A stretch of 64,000 nucleotides of DNA from Phycobacter sedimenti. Its GTDB lineage: Bacteria > Pseudomonadota > Alphaproteobacteria > Rhodobacterales > Rhodobacteraceae. Both the position numbers and the translations under genes were made by a program. Shown here one piece after another: positions 16,974 through 27,732 of this stretch. Each line of letters opens with the position of its first letter. Positions within the stretch are counted from its first letter, which is position 1. Below the pieces are notes generated by a model that worked only from the letters and a program-made list of their open reading frames with translations, searched no databases and was not told where the DNA came from. The stretch spans positions 161,871-225,870 of the forward strand of contig NZ_JBBVGR010000009.1 of the NCBI RefSeq assembly GCF_038148855.1. The letters are read 5' to 3'.

Positions 16974-17231
16974 ATGGGATTGATCAAAAAGCTGGAGCAC
17001 AGCACCGATCTGGTAAACGGCATGGCAGACCGCCTGGGTATCGACATGGGTGAGATCATCGCCCGTGATCCCGAGCACGAAGGCCCCAAGCTGATGCGTG
17101 CGATCATGCGCTGCAGCCATTGCGAGGATCAGGGTGGCTGCACACGTCTTCAGGCCGAACATGACCATCTGGACGCGGCCCCGGCCTATTGCCAGAACAA
17201 GGACGTCTTCGACCGCATCAGCCGGGGTTGA
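16974..17231 (+). CDS. DUF6455 family small protein
   Basis: 85 residues, cytosolic. The second half has three closely placed cysteines (RCSHCEDQGGC) and a fourth in AYCQNK, a pattern that could bind a metal or cluster. The family is common in Rhodobacteraceae and has no known role. An AGGAGA ribosome site lies before the ATG at 16974. A perfect FNR-type box upstream predicts induction when oxygen is low. It forms a single-gene unit ahead of purB. Confidence 0.75.
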   Translation: MGLIKKLEHSTDLVNGMADRLGIDMGEIIARDPEHEGPKLMRAIMRCSHCEDQGGCTRLQAEHDHLDAAPAYCQNKDVFDRISRG

Positions 17232-17260
17232 ACCAGCCCCTGCTACACCGCGCCAGCATC

Positions 17261-17296
17261 GAAACGGGGGTGGACAATAGGTCTCGCCCCCGTTTC
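17261..17296 (+). repeat. perfect 10-bp inverted repeat in the purB leader
   Basis: GAAACGGGGG at 17261-17270 and CCCCCGTTTC at 17287-17296 can form a 10-base-pair stem with a 16-base loop. No T-run follows on either strand, so it is a poor intrinsic terminator. It lies between the DUF6455 stop and purB (77 bases before the purB ATG). It could be a stability element, an operator or a weak transcriptional boundary. Confidence 0.6.
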
Positions 17297-17373
17297 GGTG
17301 ACTTGTTCCTTTGGACAGGGCGGTCTATGACGCGGCGCAAGTGTTCCCGCAATCGCGAAAGGTGCCTCCGCCG

Positions 17374-18678
17374 ATGATCCCCCGTTACGCCCGCCCCGAC
17401 ATGGTCGCCATCTGGTCGCCCGAGACCAAGTTCCGCATCTGGTACGAGATCGAGGCGCATGCCTGCGACGCAATGGCCGATCTGGGGGTGATCCCGCGCG
17501 AAAACGCCGAGGCCGTCTGGAAGGCCAAGGACGTGGAGTTCGACGTCGCCCGCATCGACGAGATCGAAGCCGTCACCAAACATGACGTCATCGCCTTCCT
17601 GACCCACCTGGCCGAACATGTGGGTTCGGAAGAAGCCCGTTTCGTGCATCAGGGCATGACCTCTTCGGACGTGCTGGACACCTGCCTCAACGTTCAGCTT
17701 GTGCGCGCCGCCGATATCCTGCTGGCCGATATGGACGCCCTGCTGGCCGCACTGAAAAAGCGCGCGATGGAACATAAGAACACCGTGCGCGTCGGCCGCT
17801 CCCACGGGATCCACGCCGAGCCCACCACAATGGGCCTGACCTTTGCGCGGTTCTACGCGGAAATGGACCGCAACAAGGCGCGTCTGATGCAGGCCCGCGA
17901 AGAGATCGCAACCGGGGCCATTTCGGGCGCGGTGGGCACCTTTGCCAATATCGACCCGCGTGTCGAAGAACATGTCTGCGCGCAGCTGGGCCTGCGCCCC
18001 GAGCCGATCTCGACCCAGGTGATCCCGCGCGACCGCCACGCGATGTTCTTTGCCGTGCTCGGCGTGATTGCCTCGTCGATCGAAAACGTCGCCATTGAAA
18101 TCCGCCACATGCAGCGCACCGAGGTGCTGGAAGGTGCGGAATTCTTCTCGATGGGCCAGAAAGGTTCCTCGGCGATGCCGCACAAGAAGAACCCGGTGCT
18201 GACCGAGAACCTGACCGGTCTGGCCCGCCTCGTGCGCATGACCGTGATCCCGGCGATGGAGAACGTGGCGCTTTGGCATGAACGCGACATCTCGCACTCC
18301 TCGGTTGAGCGCGGCATCGGCCCCGACGCCACCGTGACGCTGGACTTTGCCCTGAACCGGCTGACCGGCGTCATCGACAAGATGCTGATCTTCCCCGAGA
18401 ACATGCTGGAAAACATGAACAAGTTCCCCGGCCTCGTGATGTCTCAGCGGGTGCTGCTGGCGCTGACCCAGGCCGGTGTGTCGCGCGAAGACGCCTATTC
18501 CATGGTGCAGCGCAACGCGCTGAAGGTCTGGGAAGAGCGTCTGGATTTCCAGGAATTGCTGCTGGCCGACGCCGAAGTGGTTGCCGCCCTTGGCGAAGAC
18601 GGCATCAAGGAAAAGTTCGACATGGGTTATCACACCAAACACGTGGATACGATTTTCAAGCGGGTCTTTGGCGAATAG
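17374..18678 (+). CDS. purB: adenylosuccinate lyase
   Basis: 434 residues, full length. The fumarase-superfamily signature is GSSAMPHKKNP, with the catalytic Ser on the flexible loop. The general acid His lies in GRSHGIHAEPTT, and TSSDVLDTCLNVQ binds substrate. It catalyses two steps of purine synthesis: SAICAR to AICAR and adenylosuccinate to AMP. The ATG at 17374 starts directly before the conserved IPRYARPDM; an upstream in-frame ATG at 17311 lacks family similarity. It ends at a strong terminator. Confidence 0.96.
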   Translation: MIPRYARPDMVAIWSPETKFRIWYEIEAHACDAMADLGVIPRENAEAVWKAKDVEFDVARIDEIEAVTKHDVIAFLTHLAEHVGSEEARFVHQGMTSSDVLDTCLNVQLVRAADILLADMDALLAALKKRAMEHKNTVRVGRSHGIHAEPTTMGLTFARFYAEMDRNKARLMQAREEIATGAISGAVGTFANIDPRVEEHVCAQLGLRPEPISTQVIPRDRHAMFFAVLGVIASSIENVAIEIRHMQRTEVLEGAEFFSMGQKGSSAMPHKKNPVLTENLTGLARLVRMTVIPAMENVALWHERDISHSSVERGIGPDATVTLDFALNRLTGVIDKMLIFPENMLENMNKFPGLVMSQRVLLALTQAGVSREDAYSMVQRNALKVWEERLDFQELLLADAEVVAALGEDGIKEKFDMGYHTKHVDTIFKRVFGE

Positions 18679-18699
18679 GATCGCCCGCTTTTCCAACTG

Positions 18700-18729
18700 A
18701 ACGCCCCGCCAAATTGGCGGGGCGTTTTT
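18700..18729 (+). terminator. intrinsic terminator of purB
   Basis: A 10-base-pair stem ACGCCCCGCC / GGCGGGGCGT around an AAATT loop is followed by a T-run. It starts about 22 bases after the purB stop. Confidence 0.9.
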
Positions 18730-18854
18730 GGTTTTGGGGCAGCCATGACCTGATCCGGCGTAGGCGAATGGACGCCTGTTCAAAAAATCGTGTCCCATGC
18801 CCGTCGAAATTGCGGATAGGCTGGCCTCGACCTGGTATTACAAGGATCCTTTTG

Positions 18855-19388
18855 ATGCGCCTGACGATCATTGCCGCTTTGCTCATGGCTCCTGCCGCAG
18901 CCTTTGCCGCAGGCGGAGACGACTGGTCCGCCCCGAAACCCACCCAGACCACCAAGGAGTGCAAGGGCGCCAAGGTCTGGGACCAGAAATCCGGGAAATG
19001 CGTTGATCCCAAAAATTCGTCACTGGACCCCGATACCCTTTTTGGGGCGGTGCGCGAATTGGCCTATGCCGGACGCCTCGCAGAGGCCCAGGAGGTGCTC
19101 ACCGCAATGCCCGATCAGGCATCCCCCCGCGTTCTGACCTACTGGGGCTTCACCCATCGCAAGCTGGGCCGTCTGGAGCTTGCAAACCAGTATTATGAAC
19201 AGGCCATCGCAACGGACCCCGACAATCTTCTGGCACGCTCCTATATGGGGCAAGGCTTTGTCGAGGAAGGGAAACTCGGCCTCGCACTGGCCCAGTGGAA
19301 GGAAATCCGCAATCGCGGCGGCACAGGTGGCTGGCCGGAAGTGTCGTTGCGCAAGGCGCTTGAGACCGGTCAGACATCAACCTACTGA
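18855..19388 (+). CDS. secreted tetratricopeptide-repeat protein
   Basis: 177 residues with a signal peptide (MRLTIIAALLMAPAAAFA, cut before AGGDD). Residues about 62-150 hold two to three TPR units (RVLTYWGFTHRKLGRLELAN; QAIATDPDNLLARSYMGQGF). A Cys pair in the mature N-terminal part (KECKGAKVW, GKCVDP) could form a disulfide. It is probably a periplasmic scaffold protein; partners are unknown. The ATG at 18855 is set by the signal peptide. fliG follows 77 bases later, but a functional link is not evident. Confidence 0.75.
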   Translation: MRLTIIAALLMAPAAAFAAGGDDWSAPKPTQTTKECKGAKVWDQKSGKCVDPKNSSLDPDTLFGAVRELAYAGRLAEAQEVLTAMPDQASPRVLTYWGFTHRKLGRLELANQYYEQAIATDPDNLLARSYMGQGFVEEGKLGLALAQWKEIRNRGGTGGWPEVSLRKALETGQTSTY

Positions 19389-19465
19389 GCTTCAGCCTTT
19401 CTTTACCGCTGCCGAGCTAGTGTGGACCCCACAGAAAGAGAATCTTTTTGGCAAGGGTCCTATAG

Positions 19466-20602
19466 ATGCAAGACGACCAGATGTTGGCGCTCCCGATGGC
19501 GACAGGTGGGGATGGCTTTGGCGATTTTTCGGCACCTGCCCCTATGGGCGGCATGGGAATGGACAATCCAATGGGCGGATCCATGGGCGGTGCCCCGGTC
19601 AAGCTGAGCGGCAAGGCAAAAGCCGCGATCGTTGTGCGCCTGCTCCTTAATGAAGGGGCGGACATCCCGATCGAGGAACTTCCCGACGAATTGCAAATGG
19701 AACTGACCCAGCAGATGGGCAAGATGCGGATCGTCGACCGCGAAACCCTTTATGCGGTTGCCAGCGAATTTGCCGAAATGCTTGACAATGTGGGCCTGAC
19801 CTTCCCCAACGGATTGGCAGGTGCTCTGACGGCCATGGACGGCAAGATCAGCCGCCTCACGGCCAGCCGCCTGCGCAAAGAGGCCGGCGTGCGCCAGTTC
19901 GGAAATCCCTGGGATCGCCTCAAACAGCTGCCCCCCGAAGATCTCGCCTCGCTGGCCGAAGCCGAAAGCACCGAGGTCGCCGCAGTTCTGTTGTCAAAAC
20001 TCGATACCGCCAAAGCGGCCCAGATGCTGGCCGCCCTGCCCGGCCCGGTTGCCCGGCGCATTGCCTATGCCGTCAGCCAGACCGGCAATGTCACGCCCGA
20101 AACCGTGGATCGGATCGGCCTGTCGCTGGCCGCCCAGGTCGAGGCACGCCCGGATCTGGCTTTCGATGTGTCGCCCGGAAAACGTGTCGGGGCAATCCTG
20201 ACCGAAGCCGCAGCTGCCAAGCGCGACGAGGTTCTCAGCGCCCTCGAAGAGGAAGACCAGGAGTTTGCGATAGATGTCCGCAAGGCCATCTACACCTATG
20301 GTCTGATCGCGCAGCGCATGAAGCCGCTGGATGTGCCCAAACTGATGCGCGTTCTGGCGCAGCCCGATCTGGTGACGGCCATTGCCTTTGCCACTGACGA
20401 AGAGGATGTCGCAACCAGCGAATTCCTGTTGGAAAACATGTCCAACCGTATGGCCACCAACATCCGTGAGGAAGTCGCGGAGCGCGGGAAGGTCAAACGC
20501 TCTGATGGCGAGGCGGCCTTTGGTCTGATCGTCAGCGCCATGCGTGACCTGGTGGACAACGGCGAGATTGAATTGGGTTCCGACGAGGAAGAGGAATCCT
20601 AA
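19466..20602 (+). CDS. fliG: flagellar motor switch protein FliG
   Basis: 378 residues. After a Gly/Met-rich N-terminal extension (about 1-45), the FliG-N, -M and -C domains follow. The C-terminal motor face is recognisable in ENMSNRMATNIREEVAERG, where Arg and an EE pair stand for the charged residues that contact MotA. The EHPQ motif of FliG-M appears degenerate (AESTEVAAVLL). The protein sits under the MS ring at the inner membrane and couples torque to rotation. No other flagellar gene is nearby, so this fliG is an orphan gene. Confidence 0.82.
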   Translation: MQDDQMLALPMATGGDGFGDFSAPAPMGGMGMDNPMGGSMGGAPVKLSGKAKAAIVVRLLLNEGADIPIEELPDELQMELTQQMGKMRIVDRETLYAVASEFAEMLDNVGLTFPNGLAGALTAMDGKISRLTASRLRKEAGVRQFGNPWDRLKQLPPEDLASLAEAESTEVAAVLLSKLDTAKAAQMLAALPGPVARRIAYAVSQTGNVTPETVDRIGLSLAAQVEARPDLAFDVSPGKRVGAILTEAAAAKRDEVLSALEEEDQEFAIDVRKAIYTYGLIAQRMKPLDVPKLMRVLAQPDLVTAIAFATDEEDVATSEFLLENMSNRMATNIREEVAERGKVKRSDGEAAFGLIVSAMRDLVDNGEIELGSDEEEES

Positions 20603-20778
20603 CTCAAAAGGACCGAGTGGAGTCGCCAGGGGCGGCGGGGGTCCGCTCGCCGCAGGCACGCCGACCAGCAGACCACCTCGCTTGCACCTCCTGACATGCC
20701 CGATTATGGTGCATCGCCCGACACTGTTCACGGTGCACCTTTTCGCGCAGTCACAAGCCAGACAGGCCGGTCCCACAC

Positions 20779-21672
20779 ATGCCCATTTCAGCCTCAGAGC
20801 TTTCATCCCCGGCAAAGGCCAAATACTTTGCCAGCAATCTGTTTCTGCGAGCCCTCATCGGTACCATGCAGATACTTCCCTATCGCTGGCGCGTCGCCGG
20901 AATGGGGCGTCTGGTCCGTATCCTGTCGCCTCTGGTCGGATTCGAGCGCAGGATTCGCGAGAACCTGGCGCTGACCTGCCCTGAGCTGACGGAAGAAAGC
21001 GTCGACCAGATCTGCAGCGATGTGGCCGACAATGCCGGTCGGACCCTGGCCGAGCTATATTCGGGCAAGTCGTTTCTGCAACGCGCACTCAAGGCCCCGA
21101 TCCACGGTCCGGGTCTGGCCGCCCTGGAGCAGGCTCAGGCCGAAGGGCGTCCGGTCATCCTCGTCACCGGCCATTTTGGCAACTACGATGCCGCGCGCGC
21201 CGGGCTGATCGCCAAGGGGTTTGCGATGGGCGCCCTCTACCGGCGCATGGCGAACCCCTACTTCAACACGCACTATGTCCGCGCCATCGAGGGCAACGGC
21301 AAGCCCATGTTCGAGCAGGGCAAACGCGGCATGGTCGAAATGGTCAGGCACCTCAAGAAAGGTGGCAATATCGCGATTGTCGCCGACCTACACGCCCACG
21401 GCGGAAAAGAGATCGAGTTCTTTGGCAAACCGGCCATCACATCAACGGTGCCTGCCGAACTTGCCCTGAAATACGGCGCCGCGCTGATCCCAGTCTACGG
21501 GATCCGCCAGGACAATGGGCTGGACTTCGACATTCTGCTGAACCCGGAGATCCCCGCCTCTGATCCAGTCACCATGACCCGCGCGATTTGCGATGACCTT
21601 GAAAGCGTCATCCGTCAGAACATGGGGCAGTGGTTCTGGATCCACCGACGCTGGAAACCCTACATCACGTGA
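20779..21672 (+). CDS. lysophospholipid/lipid A acyltransferase (LpxL/HtrB-like)
   Basis: 297 residues. The LPLAT catalytic motif HX4D is in VTGHFGNYDAARAG. A substrate-pocket motif is in MANPYFN, and the C-terminus ends with the family signature GQWFWIHRRWKP. A hydrophobic helix near the N-terminus suits inner-membrane attachment. Members add a secondary acyl chain to Kdo2-lipid A. In Rhodobacteraceae they are annotated as lauroyl acyltransferases, but a role in other lipids cannot be excluded. It is read alone, 176 bases after fliG. Confidence 0.82.
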   Translation: MPISASELSSPAKAKYFASNLFLRALIGTMQILPYRWRVAGMGRLVRILSPLVGFERRIRENLALTCPELTEESVDQICSDVADNAGRTLAELYSGKSFLQRALKAPIHGPGLAALEQAQAEGRPVILVTGHFGNYDAARAGLIAKGFAMGALYRRMANPYFNTHYVRAIEGNGKPMFEQGKRGMVEMVRHLKKGGNIAIVADLHAHGGKEIEFFGKPAITSTVPAELALKYGAALIPVYGIRQDNGLDFDILLNPEIPASDPVTMTRAICDDLESVIRQNMGQWFWIHRRWKPYIT

Positions 21673-21750
21673 TCAAGCGGTCGGGTCGGCGATAACGATC
21701 ATGTGCCAGCCCCTCCGTCGCCGACGTTTCATCAGCCGCAAGACTGCGGA

Positions 21751-22476
21751 TCACTCGCTTCTCAACGCCGCCGCCGCCAGGATCGGACCGCTGTTGATCT
21801 CTTGCACCAGCACCGCGAGGGAGTGATCCCCCGGCAAAGGCACGGTCAAAGTGAGGTCTTCCGCGCCATTCCAGTCCGCCAGCCGCGTCCACTCTTCAAC
21901 GATATTTGCATAGTCAATCGTGCGCCCTGCCAATTCGCCCCGGCTGATTGCAACCCGTTTCAGCGGCGCATAGCGAATGACATCGACAACAGCTGAACGA
22001 GGCGCAGCGCCCGTGACTGGGCGAAGGGAAATCGTCACTCCGCTCGGGCTTTGGTGCATTGAAAGCGAAACGGAACTGGGCACGGCGCGGTGGCGCGCAA
22101 TGGCGTCGGCCAGGGCCATCGGATCAGCGCCTCCGATATCCTCTTGCCCCATCACGATCATTTGCGGGGTATGCACCATCCGGTGCCCCATGGCCTGTGC
22201 GTAGGCCTTTTGCCGGGCGGTATAGGCCGGGTCGGCAAAGATGTCCTTCCAGCCGATGTAATCCCAATAGTCCACATGGAATGCCAGCGCCAGGACATCA
22301 TCGCGCTCAGAGAGCTTGTGCATCAAGGCATCTGCCGGAGGGCAGGATGCGCAGCCTTGCGAGGTGAAGAGTTCCACTACGATGGGAGACGGCCTGGGCT
22401 CGGCGACAGAAATCGCCGGAAACGCAAAGCACAGGAGGCTGGCCAAGGCGGCAAAGGTCTTCATCGTTTGCTTCAT
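21751..22476 (-). CDS. DUF1223 family secreted thioredoxin-like protein
   Basis: 241 residues with a signal peptide (FAALASLLCFAFPAISVAEP). The DUF1223 signature VVELFTSQGCASCPPADAL has a CxxC pair at the N-end of a thioredoxin-like fold. FHVDYWDYIGWKD and HTPQMIVMGQ follow, both family hallmarks. It is probably periplasmic and redox-active; substrates are unknown. The ATG at 22474-22476 was chosen because it places a usual signal peptide; the ATG at 22462-22464 is nearly as good. It is divergent from acnA. Confidence 0.8.
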   Translation of the reverse strand: MKQTMKTFAALASLLCFAFPAISVAEPRPSPIVVELFTSQGCASCPPADALMHKLSERDDVLALAFHVDYWDYIGWKDIFADPAYTARQKAYAQAMGHRMVHTPQMIVMGQEDIGGADPMALADAIARHRAVPSSVSLSMHQSPSGVTISLRPVTGAAPRSAVVDVIRYAPLKRVAISRGELAGRTIDYANIVEEWTRLADWNGAEDLTLTVPLPGDHSLAVLVQEINSGPILAAAALRSE

Positions 22477-22610
22477 ATCCCTTGTCGGTCTTCGTCTCGC
22501 GAGCGCAGGCGCTGCCCTATTCTGGTATGGATGTAACTCAGCCACGCCGACAAGGCCAATCAATCATTCTTGAGAGCTGTTTCAAACCCGTTTCCTGCCC
22601 CCTTGGCAAG

Positions 22611-22634
22611 TTTTGTGTACTATTGCATACAAAA
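22611..22634. promoter_or_regulatory. imperfect 24-bp palindrome upstream of acnA
   Basis: The arms TTTTGT at 22611-22616 and ACAAAA at 22629-22634 are perfect, with further symmetric bases between them (T at 22618 with A at 22627, C at 22620 with G at 22625). It is centred 110 bases before the acnA ATG. The form resembles operators of GntR- or LacI-type regulators. No regulator is assigned. Confidence 0.45.
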
Positions 22635-22732
22635 ATTGCACGGTGCGGCGTTTCCCCTATTGAAACAACAGCCAACCTGTTGCAGATAGCCTGCAGCGAA
22701 TTCCCCATTTTCACATCCAGAGGGAGGCCAAC

Positions 22733-25420
<2,688 letters not shown>

Positions 25421-25443
25421 GGCTTTCGACACAGGTACATGGG

Positions 25444-25471
25444 AAAGGCGGCCCCAGCGGGTCGCCTTTTC
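25444..25471 (+). terminator. intrinsic terminator of acnA
   Basis: AAAGGCG and CGCCTTT form the outer stem and CCC/GGG the inner stem, with a CAGC loop, followed by TTTT. It starts 24 bases after the acnA stop. Confidence 0.82.
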
Positions 25472-25510
25472 TGTTGGGGGTCAAAGAGATCCGTGAAAGA
25501 GGACTAGCGC

Positions 25511-25873
25511 ATGAATGATTTGAAAGAGACCGGCCTCAAGGTTTCGAGCAGCATCACCGGCTATCACGCCCATGTCTATTTCGATGCGGAAACGGTGGAA
25601 CAGGCGCTGGTCCTGTGCCAGCGCGCATCAGAGCTGTTCGGCGTCAAGATGGGCCGCGTCCATGACAAGCTGGTTGGCCCGCACCCGATGTGGTCCTGCC
25701 AGCTGGCCGCGACGCCTCAGCAGTTTGCAGACCTCCTTCCCTGGCTGGCGCTGAACCGTGATGGGCTCATCGTCTTTGCCCATCCCGAAACCGGCGACGA
25801 GCTGGCCGATCACCGCGATCACGGCATCTGGCTGGGCACAGGGCTGGAGTTGGAACTGTCACTTTTCGAGTGA
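25511..25873 (+). CDS. DOPA 4,5-dioxygenase family protein
   Basis: 120 residues, the usual size. Several His residues in the expected spacing could hold Fe(II): GYHAHVYFD, VGPHPMWSCQ and FAHPETGDELADHRDHGIWLG. The family is named after the fungal extradiol DOPA dioxygenase of betalain-type pigments. Bacterial members are widespread and mostly uncharacterised, so the substrate is open. It lies after the acnA terminator, with its own AAAGAGG-like ribosome site. It faces the small minus-strand gene at 25883 across 9 bases. Confidence 0.82.
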   Translation: MNDLKETGLKVSSSITGYHAHVYFDAETVEQALVLCQRASELFGVKMGRVHDKLVGPHPMWSCQLAATPQQFADLLPWLALNRDGLIVFAHPETGDELADHRDHGIWLGTGLELELSLFE

Positions 25874-25882
25874 GGTCACAAT

Positions 25883-26119
25883 TCACGGCCCCTCTGCGCC
25901 TCCTGCCGTGGGCTTCAATTTTGAATACTGCGGATACGCCCTACACAGATCGTAGACAAAGTTTTTCTCGATATCCGCTATCAGTACGGCAAACTTCCTG
26001 CGTAGGTCCCGCCGCTCATCAGCGTCTGTCACTCTGTCAATTGCTAAGATCAATTTCGACGAAGAGCTATACAACTCTTCTACGCCCTCGAAAATGCCAC
26101 GCACCTCGTCTTCGTCCAT
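25883..26119 (-). CDS. small hypothetical protein (78 aa)
   Basis: Charged and mostly helical, rich in Asp/Glu at the start (MDEDEVRGIFEGVEELY) and in Arg/Lys in the middle. It has no signal peptide or membrane helix. AAGGAGG, spaced five to six bases from the ATG at 26117-26119, decides the start over an ATG 18 bases upstream that has no ribosome site. GC content is lower than in the neighbours. The family is not recognised. It stands alone between the convergent dioxygenase-like gene and the ccm operon end. Confidence 0.55.
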   Translation of the reverse strand: MDEDEVRGIFEGVEELYSSSSKLILAIDRVTDADERRDLRRKFAVLIADIEKNFVYDLCRAYPQYSKLKPTAGGAEGP

Positions 26120-26241
26120 GCTGGCCTCCTTGCTCACAGATATTCTAAGTTCCTAAGGCGACCGGATCATCAGAAATTGGAATAGGAAAACAGAATGCGC
26201 CTCGAAAGGCGGGCGTCGTTTTCAATGATCAATTGATTGGC

Positions 26242-26781
26242 TTACTGGCCCGCCGCCTTTTCCATGGCGGGGCGCAGCGTCTTTTCCACCACCGAAGCTG
26301 TAATCGGCCCGGCAAAGCGCAACACGATCTTGCCCTCGCCGTCGATCACATAGGTTTCCGGCACGCCGTAAAGGCCCCAGTCCAATGCCATGCGGCCCTT
26401 CTCGTCCCGGCCGATGGCGGTGTAAGGGTCGCCCAGTTCCTCAAGGAAAGCAGCCGCGTTGTCCTGCTGGTCCTTGTAGTTGACGCCATAGATCGGCACG
26501 CCCTCGGCAGACAAGGCTTCCAGCGTCGGATGCTCGGCCCGACAGGGCGCGCACCAGCTGGCCCAGTAGTTCACCAGTTTCACCGTGCCATCGCGCAGGG
26601 TGGCATCGTCAAAACCGTCCTTGCCGGGGAACTCCTCCAGCACCACGGGCGGCGCGGATTGGCCTTCGCGCGCGGAGGGCAGGCTTTCGGGATCCTCGCG
26701 GAACATGCCCACCAGCGCAAGGCCGACAAAACCGGCGAATACCACCACGGGCACCGCCATCAGGGGAGAGATCTTAGCCAT
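26242..26781 (-). CDS. ccmG: thiol:disulfide interchange protein CcmG (DsbE)
   Basis: 179 residues. The N-terminal signal anchor (about 5-26) is followed by a thioredoxin fold with the WCAPC redox centre in NYWASWCAPCRAEHP and the cis-Pro in YGVPETYVIDG. It reduces the apocytochrome c CxxCH cysteines, or CcmH, in the periplasm. Its ATG overlaps the ccmD stop (ATGGCTAA), so it is the last gene of the ccmABCDG run. The order and overlaps support coordinated cytochrome c maturation. Confidence 0.94.
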   Translation of the reverse strand: MAKISPLMAVPVVVFAGFVGLALVGMFREDPESLPSAREGQSAPPVVLEEFPGKDGFDDATLRDGTVKLVNYWASWCAPCRAEHPTLEALSAEGVPIYGVNYKDQQDNAAAFLEELGDPYTAIGRDEKGRMALDWGLYGVPETYVIDGEGKIVLRFAGPITASVVEKTLRPAMEKAAGQ

Positions 26782-26935
26782 TGCGCTTCATCCGCTGCTG
26801 TTCAAGCCGCTCCATCTCGGCGCGCACCCGGCGGCCGCGCCAGAGCGTCACCACCACCAGAAGCAACAATAAAAGGATCGAGGCGGCATAGGACGACAGC
26901 ACCGCCTCTGCATATTTTCCTAGATCGGGCATCAT
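26774..26935 (-). CDS. ccmD: heme exporter protein CcmD
   Basis: 53 residues read directly from the sequence: MMPDLGKYAEAVLSSYAAS, one Leu/Val-rich membrane helix, then a basic tail (WRGRRVRAEMERLEQQRMKR). This is the usual size and shape of CcmD, which stabilises the CcmC-CcmE heme complex in the inner membrane. Its first ATG overlaps the ccmC stop (ATGA), and its TAA lies inside the ccmG start. A second ATG follows directly at 26932. Confidence 0.9.
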   Translation of the reverse strand: MMPDLGKYAEAVLSSYAASILLLLLLVVVTLWRGRRVRAEMERLEQQRMKRNG

Positions 26936-27663
26936 GCCTCCATCCTTTCACGGGCCATCAGCGCCTTGATACGGCGCGCGCGAATTTCGGTTCCGGTGCG
27001 ATAGAACACCAAGGCGATGAAGAACAGACCAAAGCCCACCATGCAGACATAAAGCGGGTTGGAGAATACATCGGCGACGTTCTCTTCCTTGTCGAGGCTC
27101 AGAGAGGCCCCCTGATGCAACCCCTGGTTCCAGAAATTCACCGCATAACGGCTGAGCACCGCGAAAACAGATCCCACAAGGCACAGGATCGAGGTCAGAT
27201 CCGCAGCCGTGTCAGGATCGTCGATTGCCTCCCACAGGGCGATATAGCCAAGGTAGAAAAGGAACAGCACCAGGAAGGAGGTCAGGCGCGGATCCCAGGC
27301 CCACCAGGTGCCCCACATGGGCTGCCCCCAGATTGCTCCTGTCACGAGGGCGATCAGCGTCATAACCACGCCCACCGGGGCAGCAGCCCGGGCTGCCAGG
27401 GCGCTGACGTGATGGCGGCGCACGAGCCAGATCAGCGAAGCGACCAGCATCATGAACCAGGCGTTGATCGCCATCAGCGCCGAGGGCACATGCAGGAAGA
27501 TGATCTTGACCGTGGATCCCTGCCTGAAATCATCAGGCGTAAAGAAGAAGCCCCAGATAAGCCCCACGACCATCAACAGGCCTGAGACGCCCCACAGGAC
27601 GGGCATCACCCGTTCGGTGGTGGTGAGGAATTTTTTCGGATTTGCGTATTGCCAGATGGACAT
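26932..27663 (-). CDS. ccmC: heme exporter protein CcmC
   Basis: 243 residues with about six membrane helices. The tryptophan-rich heme-handling signature is in WGQPMWGTWWAWDPRLTSF, and the flanking His residues lie in FLHVPSALM and in the WNQGLHQG loop. CcmC loads heme on to CcmE. It lies 69 bases after ccmB and overlaps ccmD. The C-terminal basic helix RARRIKALMARERM is usual. Confidence 0.95.
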   Translation of the reverse strand: MSIWQYANPKKFLTTTERVMPVLWGVSGLLMVVGLIWGFFFTPDDFRQGSTVKIIFLHVPSALMAINAWFMMLVASLIWLVRRHHVSALAARAAAPVGVVMTLIALVTGAIWGQPMWGTWWAWDPRLTSFLVLFLFYLGYIALWEAIDDPDTAADLTSILCLVGSVFAVLSRYAVNFWNQGLHQGASLSLDKEENVADVFSNPLYVCMVGFGLFFIALVFYRTGTEIRARRIKALMARERMEA

Positions 27664-27732
27664 GGTGGCTATCTTGTTCCCCGCTCCCGTGTTTTCAAGT
27701 CTCTCTTGCCCTGCTCTTTCGTCGCAGCCTGC

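Noticed and set aside
26220..26234. TCAAT-N5-ATTGA just downstream of ccmG
   Set aside because: The arms are inverted relative to an FNR box and it lies after the last ccm gene, with no gene for it to control.
26233..27585. 450-codon plus-strand frame opposite ccmG-ccmD-ccmC
   Set aside because: It crosses three clear minus-strand ccm genes and shows no family motif.
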